Below are positions 1-9,881 of a stretch of 64,000 bases of DNA, piece after piece; position 1 is the first letter of the stretch, and every line of letters starts with the position of its first letter. Origin of the DNA: Gemmatimonadaceae bacterium (lineage in GTDB: Bacteria > Gemmatimonadota > Gemmatimonadetes > Gemmatimonadales > Gemmatimonadaceae). The DNA lies in NCBI GenBank assembly GCA_025928185.1, contig JAICKA010000001.1, positions 62,001-126,000 on the forward strand, given 5' to 3'. The notes under the pieces were generated by a model that worked only from the letters and a program-made list of their open reading frames with translations, was not told the origin of the DNA and made no database searches. Position numbers and translations under genes: made by a program.

Positions 1-1941
1 CGGAAAAGAGCGCGAGATTCGTTCGCCGGAACTCGGGTGTGCCGCGTCGAATGCGATCCGACAGCTCCGGAGCCGGCGCGGCGGCGAGCGACGCCGGTGG
101 TGCGGCGCGCAGGGCGCCGCCGGGCACAGCACGGTCAGTTGCTGTCCGATGTACGGATCGAGCTGATCGAGATAATCGATCGACTGCTTCGCCGCGTCAC
201 CATACGCGGTCTGGCCGGCGAGCAGTCCGCCGCGGGCCAGCGGCAGCATGTCCGCGCCGTGGCGGGCGAGCTGGCAGCTCGCCGTCTTGTCGGTGGTGCT
301 GGTCGCTTCGGCGAGCGACGTCTGCGCCACGCCGAGTGCGGCAGCGCCGACGAGGAACTTCGATTCCGTCGACGAGCGCACGCTGTCGGAGAATGAGAGA
401 AATCTCAATGCCAGTCCGAACGCGTTCGACGTCTTGATGCCGCTGGCCGCACGGTAGAGGGAGTTGCCCTTCTGCAGCGCGAACTGCGCGACGAGCGTCG
501 AATCCTCTCCGTGGCTCAAGCCACGGTGGAGTGCAAAGAGTGCGCTGTCGGGCTGCCCAACCTGGAATTGCAGATCGGCGATCACGAGATCACCCTGTGC
601 GAGCGACGAATCGAGCGCCACCGCGCGCTCCGTCGCGCTCAGTGACTCGGCGAGCTTGCCGCTCGCCCGCAGCGACTTGGCCTGGAGCGCAAGCAGATCG
701 GCGCTGCGCGGAAAGAGCGCCAGCCCGCGCGGCACGACGGTATCCGCCTCGGCGCGAATCGATTGCGCGTACAACGAATACAGCCGCACGTCCCTGGGGA
801 ATGCAGCCACGCCGTGCGCGAGCGTCTCGATCGCACCAAAGGGCTGGTGGTCGGCAGCGTACGCGGTCGCGAGGCGCAAGTAAAACGTCGAGTCGCTGCG
901 CACGCCCGAATCCGCGGCGAGCAGCGTTTCGGCGGCGCGGATCGCGCGCGGCCAGCTCTTGTTCACGTACGCGACCCGCCAAGTTTGTTGCACGAGACGC
1001 ATGTCGTCCGGATGCGCGTCGGACGCGCGCGAGATGAACGGCTCCGCCGCCGCGCTGTTGCCGCCGTCCGCCAATGCGTACGACACACGGAGAGCGAGGT
1101 CGACGTCCTCCGGCGCGGTTGCGGCGAGGCGCAACCACATGGACGCCGCTTCGTCGCGGTGGTGCAACGAATCGAGCGACACCGCGGCTGCTTCCAATCC
1201 GTGCGGGCTCACGGAGTCGACCGCCAGAATCTCGCGCGCTACCGCGAGCACTTCGGACGCCGGCGCACCGCGCTGCCGCAGCGCCCAGACGAGGCACGTT
1301 CGCGCAATCGCTGCTCCGCCGTATGCCGCAATCCCGGCACGCGCATCCGCTTCCGCCTGCTGAGCGTGGCCGGTGCGCAGCGCATTCTCGCAACGTCGTT
1401 CCGGGACGAGCTGTCCGCGCGCGGCGGCGAGCGAAGCGGCGAGCACGTCCGCCGCGGAGTCGATCGTCGGGGCAACAGCGAGCGGCAGCGGCTGCCGGAG
1501 CTTCTCGTCCCGCAGCAGCACGAGCTCGGCCGAGAGGCGAACGCCGCTCCGCGCGCGCGCAACGTGCCCGAGCACGTACTCGTCGGCGCGAAGATATCGC
1601 CCAATGGCGTGCACCGTGGCGAGGCTGAAGACCGTATCCGGATTGTAGCCGGCGCGCGACATCTCGTACGTGATGTCACCGCCGTTGATCACCTCGACGG
1701 CGTGGCGATCGACGAGCTTGCCGATTCGCGAGCGCACCGCGTTCGCGGCATCGCGGCCGTCGCGCATGCGCGTGCCCGGCATCGGGTTGAAGTTGACGAT
1801 GAGCAATCCCTGGCGGGTGAATTCGGACGCCGGCCGGCGCGAGCGCTGCGCGGCGACGCCGCGTGATCCGATCGAGCCGATGAGGAGCGCGGCGGCGAGC
1901 GGAGTGATCTTCGGCAGCCGCCGGCCAATGCGTGGTATCAT
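1..1941 (-). CDS. TPR-like exported protein, C-terminus cut by window edge (partial)
   Basis: Manual minus-strand translation from ATG at 1939-1941: MIPRIGRRLPKITPLAAALLIGSIGSRGVAAQ... signal peptide followed by helical Ala/Leu-rich TPR-like repeats; open to position ~100-130 and possibly frameshifted there. Confidence 0.7.
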   Translation of the reverse strand, partial: MIPRIGRRLPKITPLAAALLIGSIGSRGVAAQRSRRPASEFTRQGLLIVNFNPMPGTRMRDGRDAANAVRSRIGKLVDRHAVEVINGGDITYEMSRAGYNPDTVFSLATVHAIGRYLRADEYVLGHVARARSGVRLSAELVLLRDEKLRQPLPLAVAPTIDSAADVLAASLAAARGQLVPERRCENALRTGHAQQAEADARAGIAAYGGAAIARTCLVWALRQRGAPASEVLAVAREILAVDSVSPHGLEAAAVSLDSLHHRDEAASMWLRLAATAPEDVDLALRVSYALADGGNSAAAEPFISRASDAHPDDMRLVQQTWRVAYVNKSWPRAIRAAETLLAADSGVRSDSTFYLRLATAYAADHQPFGAIETLAHGVAAFPRDVRLYSLYAQSIRAEADTVVPRGLALFPRSADLLALQAKSLRASGKLAESLSATERAVALDSSLAQGDLVIADLQFQVGQPDSALFALHRGLSHGEDSTLVAQFALQKGNSLYRAASGIKTSNAFGLALRFLSFSDSVRSSTESKFLVGAAALGVAQTSLAEATSTTDKTASCQLARHGADMLPLARGGLLAGQTAYGDAAKQSIDYLDQLDPYIGQQLTVLCPAAPCAPHHRRRSPPRRLRSCRIAFDAAHPSSGERISRSFP

Positions 1942-1969
1942 GCCCGTCCGCCGGGGAGTATGCGGCAAA

Positions 1970-2006
1970 GCGCCGCGTCGAGGCGAAATCTGCCTCGACG
2001 CGGCGC
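1970..2006 (-). terminator. Hairpin terminator (15-bp perfect stem, 7-nt loop, short T tract on minus strand)
   Basis: gcgccgcgtcgaggc-gaaatct-gcctcgacgcggcgc, located just downstream of the minus-strand zinc-finger gene. Confidence 0.75.
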
Positions 2007-2031
2007 CTCGGTCCAGCGTGCCGCTGGCGGA

Positions 2032-2211
2032 CTACTGGTTCCGGTTGCTGCTCTGGGACGAGGACGACGAACCCTGATGACTGCCGCCATTCGACGACGA
2101 GCTGGCCTGCTGCGAGTGCATCTGGCGATTGTGGCGATCGAGATCTTCCCGCGAATCGAAGTGCGCGTTGCACTGCTGACAGTCGAACTCATGGGTATGC
2201 GCCATGATCAT
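2032..2211 (-). CDS. Small C2H2-type zinc-finger protein with Ser/Gln/Asn-rich tail (59 aa)
   Basis: MIMAHTHEFDCQQCNAHFDSREDLDRHNRQMHSQQ...; C-x2-C-x12-H-x4-H pattern. Confidence 0.75.
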   Translation of the reverse strand: MIMAHTHEFDCQQCNAHFDSREDLDRHNRQMHSQQASSSSNGGSHQGSSSSSQSSNRNQ

Positions 2212-2476
2212 GGTCCTCAAGTTGAGCCGGCGGCCGCGCGTCGGAGTGACACGCATTCGCCAACGACACGAGTCGGTGGCTGCACGCGTCGTGCCGCAAG
2301 ACGTCGCAAGTGTGCTGGGTTCGCCAGCGCGCCCGCGGAGCTCGATTGAGTATCTTCTAACGCCAGAGTCCGAATGACGAGCGGATATCGAGACTGCGTC
2401 GGTTCGTGCCGGACGGCGCCGCTCCGGAGGAAGGCGGCCGCCCGGACGCAGCGGCTGGAAGGGCGGGACGGGGTGA

Positions 2477-3571
<1,095 letters not shown>

Positions 3572-3630
3572 GCGCCGCTGACCCCGCTCGCCAGCAGGCG
3601 CCGGTGCGTCCATTGCATGTGCACCCGGCG

Positions 3631-4836
3631 ATGCAACGTCATTCGAAGACCTCGTGGCTCGCCCTCGCGTCGAGCCTGCTGATCGTCGTTGCTGCCTGCG
3701 GCGGCAACGACGACGCGGCCGTCTCGGCGCGCGACTCGTCGGCCGGCAATATCTCCGCCGATTCCGCGGCGGCAGCGGCCGACACGGCGGCGATTCGTCG
3801 CGCTGCCGCGGCCCACCCGACATCAATGGGCCCTGCGACCGACTCGACATCCGGCAAGACCGGGGCGAAGTCCGATAGCAGCGCCAGCGCGAAAAAGAAG
3901 ACCGGTCCCGATTCGGCGATTCGAGCGGTCGCCGCCGTACAGCTCAAGGCGCGCACCAAGGCAGACAGCATCTCGATGGTCGCCGAGATTCGCGCTGGGC
4001 TGAAGAATCCCGCGTGGCCGGTCCGCCGGCCGCCGCCGCTGCCCGGCTCGATCCTGCCGGCGAAGCGCATCGTCGCGTTCTACGGCAACCCGTTGTCGAA
4101 GCGAATGGGAATACTCGGTGAGCTGCCGCAGGACCAGATGCTCGCCAAGCTGGACACGGTCGTCGCCATGTGGAACAAGGCCGATCCGACGACACCGGTG
4201 CAGCCGGCGCTGCACCTGATCGTTTCGGTGGCGCAGGGTGCGCCGGGCAAGGACGGGATGTACCGGCAGCGCTCGGATCCCGATCTGATCGAAAAGGTCT
4301 ACGGCTGGGCGCGATCGAAGCACGCCATTCTCATTCTCGACATTCAGGCCGGAAAGAGCACGGTGGATTCGGAGATTCCGCTCCTCATTCCATTTCTCTC
4401 ACGGCCCGACGTGCACCTCGGCCTCGACCCCGAGTTCTACATGCATCACAATCGCGAGGGGCGGGATCCGGGAGACAAGATCGGCGCGATGGACGCCCGC
4501 GACGTGAACTACGCGATCGATCAGCTCGCGGCAATCGTCACGAAGTACCACCTGCCGCCAAAGGTGCTGATCATCCACCGATTCACGTCGAACATGCTGC
4601 AGAACGCGGAGCAGATCAAACTCGATCCGCGCGTGCAAGTGGTGATCAACATGGACGGGTGGGGCCAACCGTGGCTCAAGTTCGACACCTACGCACGCTG
4701 CGAGGAAAGCGAGCCGGTGGAGTTCACGGGTTTCAAGCTCTTCTTCCACAACGACACGAAGAAAGGCGACCCGCTGCTCACGCCACTCGAGGTGCTGGCG
4801 TTGGTGCCGCGGCCGATCTACATCCAGTACCAGTAA
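3631..4836 (+). CDS. Exported lipoprotein of unknown function
   Basis: MQRHSKTSWLALASSLLIVVAACGGNDD lipobox; C-terminal globular domain (ILDIQAGKSTV..LGLDPEFYMH). Confidence 0.85.
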   Translation: MQRHSKTSWLALASSLLIVVAACGGNDDAAVSARDSSAGNISADSAAAAADTAAIRRAAAAHPTSMGPATDSTSGKTGAKSDSSASAKKKTGPDSAIRAVAAVQLKARTKADSISMVAEIRAGLKNPAWPVRRPPPLPGSILPAKRIVAFYGNPLSKRMGILGELPQDQMLAKLDTVVAMWNKADPTTPVQPALHLIVSVAQGAPGKDGMYRQRSDPDLIEKVYGWARSKHAILILDIQAGKSTVDSEIPLLIPFLSRPDVHLGLDPEFYMHHNREGRDPGDKIGAMDARDVNYAIDQLAAIVTKYHLPPKVLIIHRFTSNMLQNAEQIKLDPRVQVVINMDGWGQPWLKFDTYARCEESEPVEFTGFKLFFHNDTKKGDPLLTPLEVLALVPRPIYIQYQ

Positions 4837-4890
4837 TCGGCGCCAGCGAAGCCCAGCGAAGCTCCGAGCGGAACCGAGCCCAAGCTCTAA

Positions 4891-4945
4891 GCCGCGAGTC
4901 CCGAGTCGCGAGCGGCGAGTCTTGAACCGAGTCCTGAGCCAGCAT
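4891..4945. repeat. Degenerate short tandem repeats (cgagtc-type) downstream of lipoprotein gene
   Basis: gccgcgagtcccgagtcgcgagcggcgagtcttgaaccgagtcctgagcc. Confidence 0.5.
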
Positions 4946-5008
4946 GCCCCGGACGTGAAGCGAACGCCGAGCCTCGACGCGTCGGCGCAGAAAGCTTGAC
5001 GACCGACG

Positions 5009-5599
5009 TCAGTGTACGAACTCGTGGTACAAGTTGATCAACCCTCCAATCGCCAGCGACGTCGTTCCATTGAGCAGCGCCACCCGTGTCCGGCTGTGCC
5101 CGTGCGACGGACGCCAGCTCGCCTGCGCGAAGCTGCCGAGGTACGCGCCGACGATGCGCGGAACGGCGAGCGGATGCGTGCCGTCGGGCATTTCGTCGGC
5201 GTACATGCCGTGCAGCGCCCAGGCGATGCGGCTGTGCGTTTCGTGGCAGGGGCAGCGCGTATAGTCCAGCGGACGATCCATCAGGGCGGCGAGTCCCTCC
5301 GTCGCGCTCTCCTGGATGTAGAACTCGCCGATGTTGGACGCCGCACGTCGGCCGTAGCCGCGCCAGCCCTTTCCCCATTCAGGCGGATCGTTAGCCAGCT
5401 GATCGTAGCCGGCGAACGCGAGTCCTTCCGCGGTGCCGTACATGAGATCGCGTCCGAGTCGCAGGAGGCGCGTCGCCGAATCCTTGCCGACATGCACCTG
5501 TGCGCCCGCGGGCGACGGCCGCGCGATCGAGATGCTCGCGGCTACGATCGCTGCCGCGAAGAGGAACCGCGAATGGCGGCCAACCGATAGAGGTGACAT
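5009..5599 (-). CDS. Exported hypothetical protein
   Basis: MSPLSVGRHSRFLFAAAIVAASISIARPSPAGAQ signal peptide; 196 aa. Confidence 0.8.
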   Translation of the reverse strand: MSPLSVGRHSRFLFAAAIVAASISIARPSPAGAQVHVGKDSATRLLRLGRDLMYGTAEGLAFAGYDQLANDPPEWGKGWRGYGRRAASNIGEFYIQESATEGLAALMDRPLDYTRCPCHETHSRIAWALHGMYADEMPDGTHPLAVPRIVGAYLGSFAQASWRPSHGHSRTRVALLNGTTSLAIGGLINLYHEFVH

Positions 5600-5685
5600 G
5601 GTTGAGCCGGGCGGGCAAGCGGCGCGCCATTGCGCGACGATCCGCCCGGGCGCCATTCTATGGCGGGGCCACCACCGGAGCCGTC

Positions 5686-6081
5686 ATGCACGATGGAAGT
5701 CGGATTCTGGTCGTCGACGATGCGGAAACGACCCGACAGACGATCAGCCGTATGCTCGAGGCCGGCGGCTTCGCCGTGGAGACCGCATCGAGCGGACCGG
5801 AAGCGCTCGAGTGTCTCGCGCGCGCGAACGGCTCGTTCGACCTGGTGCTCTCCGACGTGACCATGCCTGGCATGACAGGCATCGACCTCGCGTACGAGAT
5901 CCGTGATCGCTATCCGAGCGTGCCGATCGCCATCGTTTCCGGCGACGTGAGCGAGCTGGAACGCGCGATCATCGGCCGCGCCGACGTGCCGTTCATCAAG
6001 AAGCCCTTCCACGCCGAGTCGCTGTACAGCGCCGTGCGCGAGGCGATCCGCCGCCACCCCGACCGCGCGACGGGCCAGTAG
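5686..6081 (+). CDS. Response regulator, single receiver (REC) domain
   Basis: MHDGSRILVVDDAETTRQTISRML...LVLSDVTMPGMTGIDLA...FIKKPF. Confidence 0.93.
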   Translation: MHDGSRILVVDDAETTRQTISRMLEAGGFAVETASSGPEALECLARANGSFDLVLSDVTMPGMTGIDLAYEIRDRYPSVPIAIVSGDVSELERAIIGRADVPFIKKPFHAESLYSAVREAIRRHPDRATGQ

Positions 6082-6104
6082 CGTTTTCTAAATCCGACGG
6101 CTGA

Positions 6105-7430
6105 CTAGTGTTTGCGAAAGTCCGCCGTGCCGATGCGCACCACGGTGCCGGCCCGCGTCGAATCGATCGGCGCCGTCTCGGCCCAGATGCCGTACACGCG
6201 CCCGTCGTACGCCGTGAGCCAGGTGTAATCGCCGAGGAACGCGTTGCGGCCGGCGAACGTACTGTCGGTCCAGGCGTAGTTGACGAACGTCCGCCCGCCA
6301 TCCGTCGACCGCGCCAGCGTGAAGCCCGTCATCCGGTTTCGCGGATCGTCGCGGCGGTCGTAGAACTGCACGTACAGGTCGCCGGTTTTCGGATCCACGG
6401 CGAGGAACTGGAAGAACTGATCGCGGCCGCTGTGCAGCGAGTCCGTCGTTACGCGGACCGGTGCGCTCCACGTACGCCCGCGATCGCGCGAGGCGGCGAC
6501 GAAGGCGTCGATGTCGCCGTTGCGATAGTCGCTCCAGGCGAGATAGAGATTCGCGCCATACGTGCCGACCTGCGGAAAGCCGAACACGCGGCCGAGTCCA
6601 GGCACCGCGCCCGTGCCGCCGAAGTACGGCGGCGCAACCTGCTGCACGACGCGCGACGGCGAGAAGGTCCGGCCGCCGTCGTGCGATGTGGCGAGCACGA
6701 TCGTGCTGCCCCAGTTCCAGATTGCGTCGATGGTGCCATCCGCCGCGACGACACCGTGAAAGCCGACGACGTCGCCGTTGTCATCGCGAGGCAACCCGGC
6801 TTGCGTGCTGATGCGTATCGGCGCCGACCACGTGCGACCCTGATCGGTCGACCGTGAGAACAGCATGATCGATTTGTCGATCCGCCATTCGATCCAGCCC
6901 ACATAGATCGAGCCGACGTACGGGCTCGTGGGACTCACGTCGGCGAAGATGCGCGGCATGTCTTCGTACTGCATGCCCGGTTCATCGCCGCGATACCATA
7001 CGCGCACCGGCACGGCCGCGGTATCCCACGTCGCGCCGCCGTCGCGCGAGCGGCGCACGTAGATGCCGTTGCGTCCGGCGCCGTGCCGCCAATAGGAGTT
7101 CGTACCGAGCCGATCGAAGACGAGATAGCTGAGGTACGCATTCCCCTTGTCGTCGAACGCGACGCTCACGTCGCCAGCCGATCGCCAATCACTTGGCGCG
7201 GTGCCGGCGGCGGTGGTGAAGGTGCGTCCGGAATCGGTGGAGTACACCGCGTGCGCCGGGCCCTGGTACACGCCGACGATCTGCGCCGGATTGCGCGGAT
7301 TCACCGCGATGCTCGGCTCGTTGCCGCGCGCCGCGGGCGGCGACACGTCGACGACGCGCGCACCGGGCGGGTGCGGCAGCGAGACCTGGAGCAGCAGCGC
7401 GAGTCCGGCGCGCGCGGCGGCGCCGATCAT
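6105..7430 (-). CDS. Sialidase/BNR-repeat exported protein
   Basis: Repeated SxDxGxTW-like Asp-box motifs (STDSGRTF, SRDGGATW, STDQGRTW, SHDGGRTF, SRDRGRTW, STDGGRTF); ATGA overlap with upstream gene. Confidence 0.88.
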   Translation of the reverse strand: MIGAAARAGLALLLQVSLPHPPGARVVDVSPPAARGNEPSIAVNPRNPAQIVGVYQGPAHAVYSTDSGRTFTTAAGTAPSDWRSAGDVSVAFDDKGNAYLSYLVFDRLGTNSYWRHGAGRNGIYVRRSRDGGATWDTAAVPVRVWYRGDEPGMQYEDMPRIFADVSPTSPYVGSIYVGWIEWRIDKSIMLFSRSTDQGRTWSAPIRISTQAGLPRDDNGDVVGFHGVVAADGTIDAIWNWGSTIVLATSHDGGRTFSPSRVVQQVAPPYFGGTGAVPGLGRVFGFPQVGTYGANLYLAWSDYRNGDIDAFVAASRDRGRTWSAPVRVTTDSLHSGRDQFFQFLAVDPKTGDLYVQFYDRRDDPRNRMTGFTLARSTDGGRTFVNYAWTDSTFAGRNAFLGDYTWLTAYDGRVYGIWAETAPIDSTRAGTVVRIGTADFRKH

Positions 7431-7921
7431 TGTTTCGCGAAGGCGAGCTTGATCGTGGCGCTCTGGCCCGCGACGCTCACGTCGCTCGTGATGTGCAGCG
7501 TCTTGCCGTCCGGATCGAGCGACCAGTGGTCGACCTGCGTGAATGCCTGGCCGGCGACATCGGCGGTGGTAGTGAATTGCAGCACCGAACCCTGCCACGC
7601 GCTCGTCGTGTTGAGATCGAGGGTCATGCCGTTGCCGCTCACGGTGTTCTTGGCCGGCGTGCCGTCGAGCGTGTAGTTGAGCGTCTGCGACTGCGTGCCC
7701 ATCTGCGAGACTTCGGCGCGGTCGACCTTGAGCGTTTTCTCATCCTGCGTGATCTGCATCGTCATCGACTGCGGCATGCCCATGCCCTCGCTGGCGGCGG
7801 GGTTCAGCACCCAGTGCCCGGAGAAGTCGGGGTGAGCGGCGGCGGACGCGGTCGCGCCCGATTGCGCCGACACCGGCGCGGCGAGCGTAGCGAGGACGAC
7901 GAGCGCGGTAGCGAGACGCAT
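7427..7921 (-). CDS. Exported hypothetical protein (164 aa)
   Basis: MRLATALVVLATLAAPVSAQ signal peptide; HPDFSGHWVLNPAASEGM. Confidence 0.8.
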   Translation of the reverse strand: MRLATALVVLATLAAPVSAQSGATASAAAHPDFSGHWVLNPAASEGMGMPQSMTMQITQDEKTLKVDRAEVSQMGTQSQTLNYTLDGTPAKNTVSGNGMTLDLNTTSAWQGSVLQFTTTADVAGQAFTQVDHWSLDPDGKTLHITSDVSVAGQSATIKLAFAKQ

Positions 7922-8019
7922 AGGGTCTCCGGTTGGGGGTGCAGAGAACATAATGAGTGGTTTGATTCCAAGCATATCTCTTGCGGCATCTCCCGGCTGC
8001 CCGATTTTGTGGAGCTCGT

Positions 8020-8889
8020 ATGCACGCATCCCCGGCCCTTCTCGTGTTCCATCCGGATCAATGGGACCCCGCTCGCGCCGAGCAGGTGAAGGCGTACAGC
8101 CGCACGGTCACGCCGGTCCTCATCCCGAGCTCCGACCCGCGCGCCGCGCGCTACGGCGTCGCCGGACGGTCGGCAGTCGTCGTCGCGGACATCGACGGCG
8201 AGGTGGTGTGGCGACACATCAGTGGGAACGGCGCGCTGCCCAATCCCGCCGAGGTCGATGCGGCGCTCGCCGAAATCATCGAAGCTCACAGCACGCCGCG
8301 CACGGGCTGGTCGCGCCGCGAGTTCGTCGGTACGGTGCTCGCCGCCGCGTTCGCGCTCGCGCTCGAACCGGCGATGACGCGCGCCGAGGCCGCGGCGATG
8401 GCGACGAGTCACGCCGCGCCGGGTGTCGCACGCCCTGTCACGCTCCACGTGAATGGCCGCGAGATCACGCTCGCCATCGAGCCGCGCGTCACGCTGCTCG
8501 ACGCGCTGCGCGAGTACGCTGGACTCACCGGCAGCAAGAAGGGTTGCGACCACGGCCAGTGCGGCGCCTGCACGGTGCACGTCGACGGGCGACGCGTGCT
8601 GTCGTGCCTGACGCTCGCCATGGCCGCACAAGGCAAGCAGGTCACGACGATCGAAGGCCTGGACGATCCGATGCAGCAGGCGTTCATCAGTCACGACGGC
8701 TTCCAGTGCGGCTACTGCACGCCTGGGCAGATCATGTCCGCCACCGCCGTGGTGCGCGAACCGTGGGGTCCGACGGATGACGACGTGCGCGAAGCGATGA
8801 GCGGCAACATCTGCCGCTGCGGCGCCTACGTCGGCATCGTCGAAGCGATTCAGCAGGTGCGGCACGGCGGCGCCGCAGGCCCGCAATGA
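8020..8889 (+). CDS. 2Fe-2S subunit of molybdenum aldehyde/xanthine oxidoreductase, PaoA-like, with N-terminal thioredoxin-like extension
   Basis: GCDHGQCGACTVHVDGRRVLSC and FQCGYCTPGQIM...GNICRCGAYVGI double 2Fe-2S motifs; ~95-aa N-terminal domain then SRREFVG Tat-like motif. Confidence 0.95.
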   Translation: MHASPALLVFHPDQWDPARAEQVKAYSRTVTPVLIPSSDPRAARYGVAGRSAVVVADIDGEVVWRHISGNGALPNPAEVDAALAEIIEAHSTPRTGWSRREFVGTVLAAAFALALEPAMTRAEAAAMATSHAAPGVARPVTLHVNGREITLAIEPRVTLLDALREYAGLTGSKKGCDHGQCGACTVHVDGRRVLSCLTLAMAAQGKQVTTIEGLDDPMQQAFISHDGFQCGYCTPGQIMSATAVVREPWGPTDDDVREAMSGNICRCGAYVGIVEAIQQVRHGGAAGPQ

Positions 8890-9881
8890 GAGCCTTCGAA
8901 TACGTCGCCGCGGCGGACGTGAACGCCGCACTCCGCTCGGGCAGCACTGCGGATGCGCGGTATCTCGCCGGCGGTACGAATCTCGTCGACCTCATGAAGC
9001 TTGATGTCGAGCGGCCGTCGCTCGTCGTCGACGTCACGCACCTCGCGAGCGCCGATCCATCGCTCGCGCAGATCACCGAGCTGCCCGGGGGCGCGCTCCG
9101 ACTCGGCGGACTCGCGCACATGAGCGACGTCGCATGGGACGCGCGGGTGCGCGACCGGTACCCGTTCGTCAGCCAATCGCTGCTGCTCGCCGCGTCGGGG
9201 CAGTTGCGCAACATGGCGACGATGGGCGGAAACATCCTCCAGCGCACGCGCTGCCCGTACTTCCGCGATACCGCGACACCATGCAACAAGCGCGAGCCGG
9301 GCTCCGGCTGTTCGGCGCTGCACGGCGTCCACCGCACTCACGCCGTTCTCGGCACGAGTGAGCACTGCATTGCGACGCATCCGTCCGACTTCGCCGTGGC
9401 GCTCGCCGCGCTCGACGCGACCGTGCGCGTGCGTGGCGAGAACGGCGCCGAGCGCACCATCCCGTTCACGCGCTTTCACGTGCTGCCCGATGCGCATCCC
9501 GAGCGCGAGACGGTGCTCGAGCACGGCGACCTGATCACCGCGATCGACTTGCCCGCGCTGCCGTTCGCGCGGCACTCCCTCTATCTCAAGGTTCGCGATC
9601 GCGCGAGCTACGCGTTCGCCCTCGCATCGGCCGCCGTCGCACTCGACGTGGAGAACGGCACGATCCGCAATGCTCGCGTCGCACTCGGCGGAGTCGCCAC
9701 CAAACCGTGGCGGTCGCCGGAAGCGGAGCATGCACTCGTCGGCCGTCCGGCGACGCAGGCGACGTTCGCCGCCGCGGCGAACGCGGCACTCGCCGGCGCG
9801 CAACCGCGCGAGCAGAATGCATTCAAGGTCGAGCTGGCGAAGCGCACGCTCGTGCGCGCGCTCACGGAGGTGGCTGCATGA
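8886..9881 (+). CDS. FAD-binding subunit of xanthine/aldehyde oxidoreductase, PaoB-like
   Basis: YLAGGTNLVDLMK; NMATMGGNILQRTRCPYFRD; ATGA overlap with upstream ORF. Confidence 0.95.
   Translation: MRAFEYVAAADVNAALRSGSTADARYLAGGTNLVDLMKLDVERPSLVVDVTHLASADPSLAQITELPGGALRLGGLAHMSDVAWDARVRDRYPFVSQSLLLAASGQLRNMATMGGNILQRTRCPYFRDTATPCNKREPGSGCSALHGVHRTHAVLGTSEHCIATHPSDFAVALAALDATVRVRGENGAERTIPFTRFHVLPDAHPERETVLEHGDLITAIDLPALPFARHSLYLKVRDRASYAFALASAAVALDVENGTIRNARVALGGVATKPWRSPEAEHALVGRPATQATFAAAANAALAGAQPREQNAFKVELAKRTLVRALTEVAA

Noticed and set aside
763-1866. 367-aa plus-strand ORF
   Set aside because: Antisense to the exported TPR-like gene, which has a signal peptide and sensible composition.
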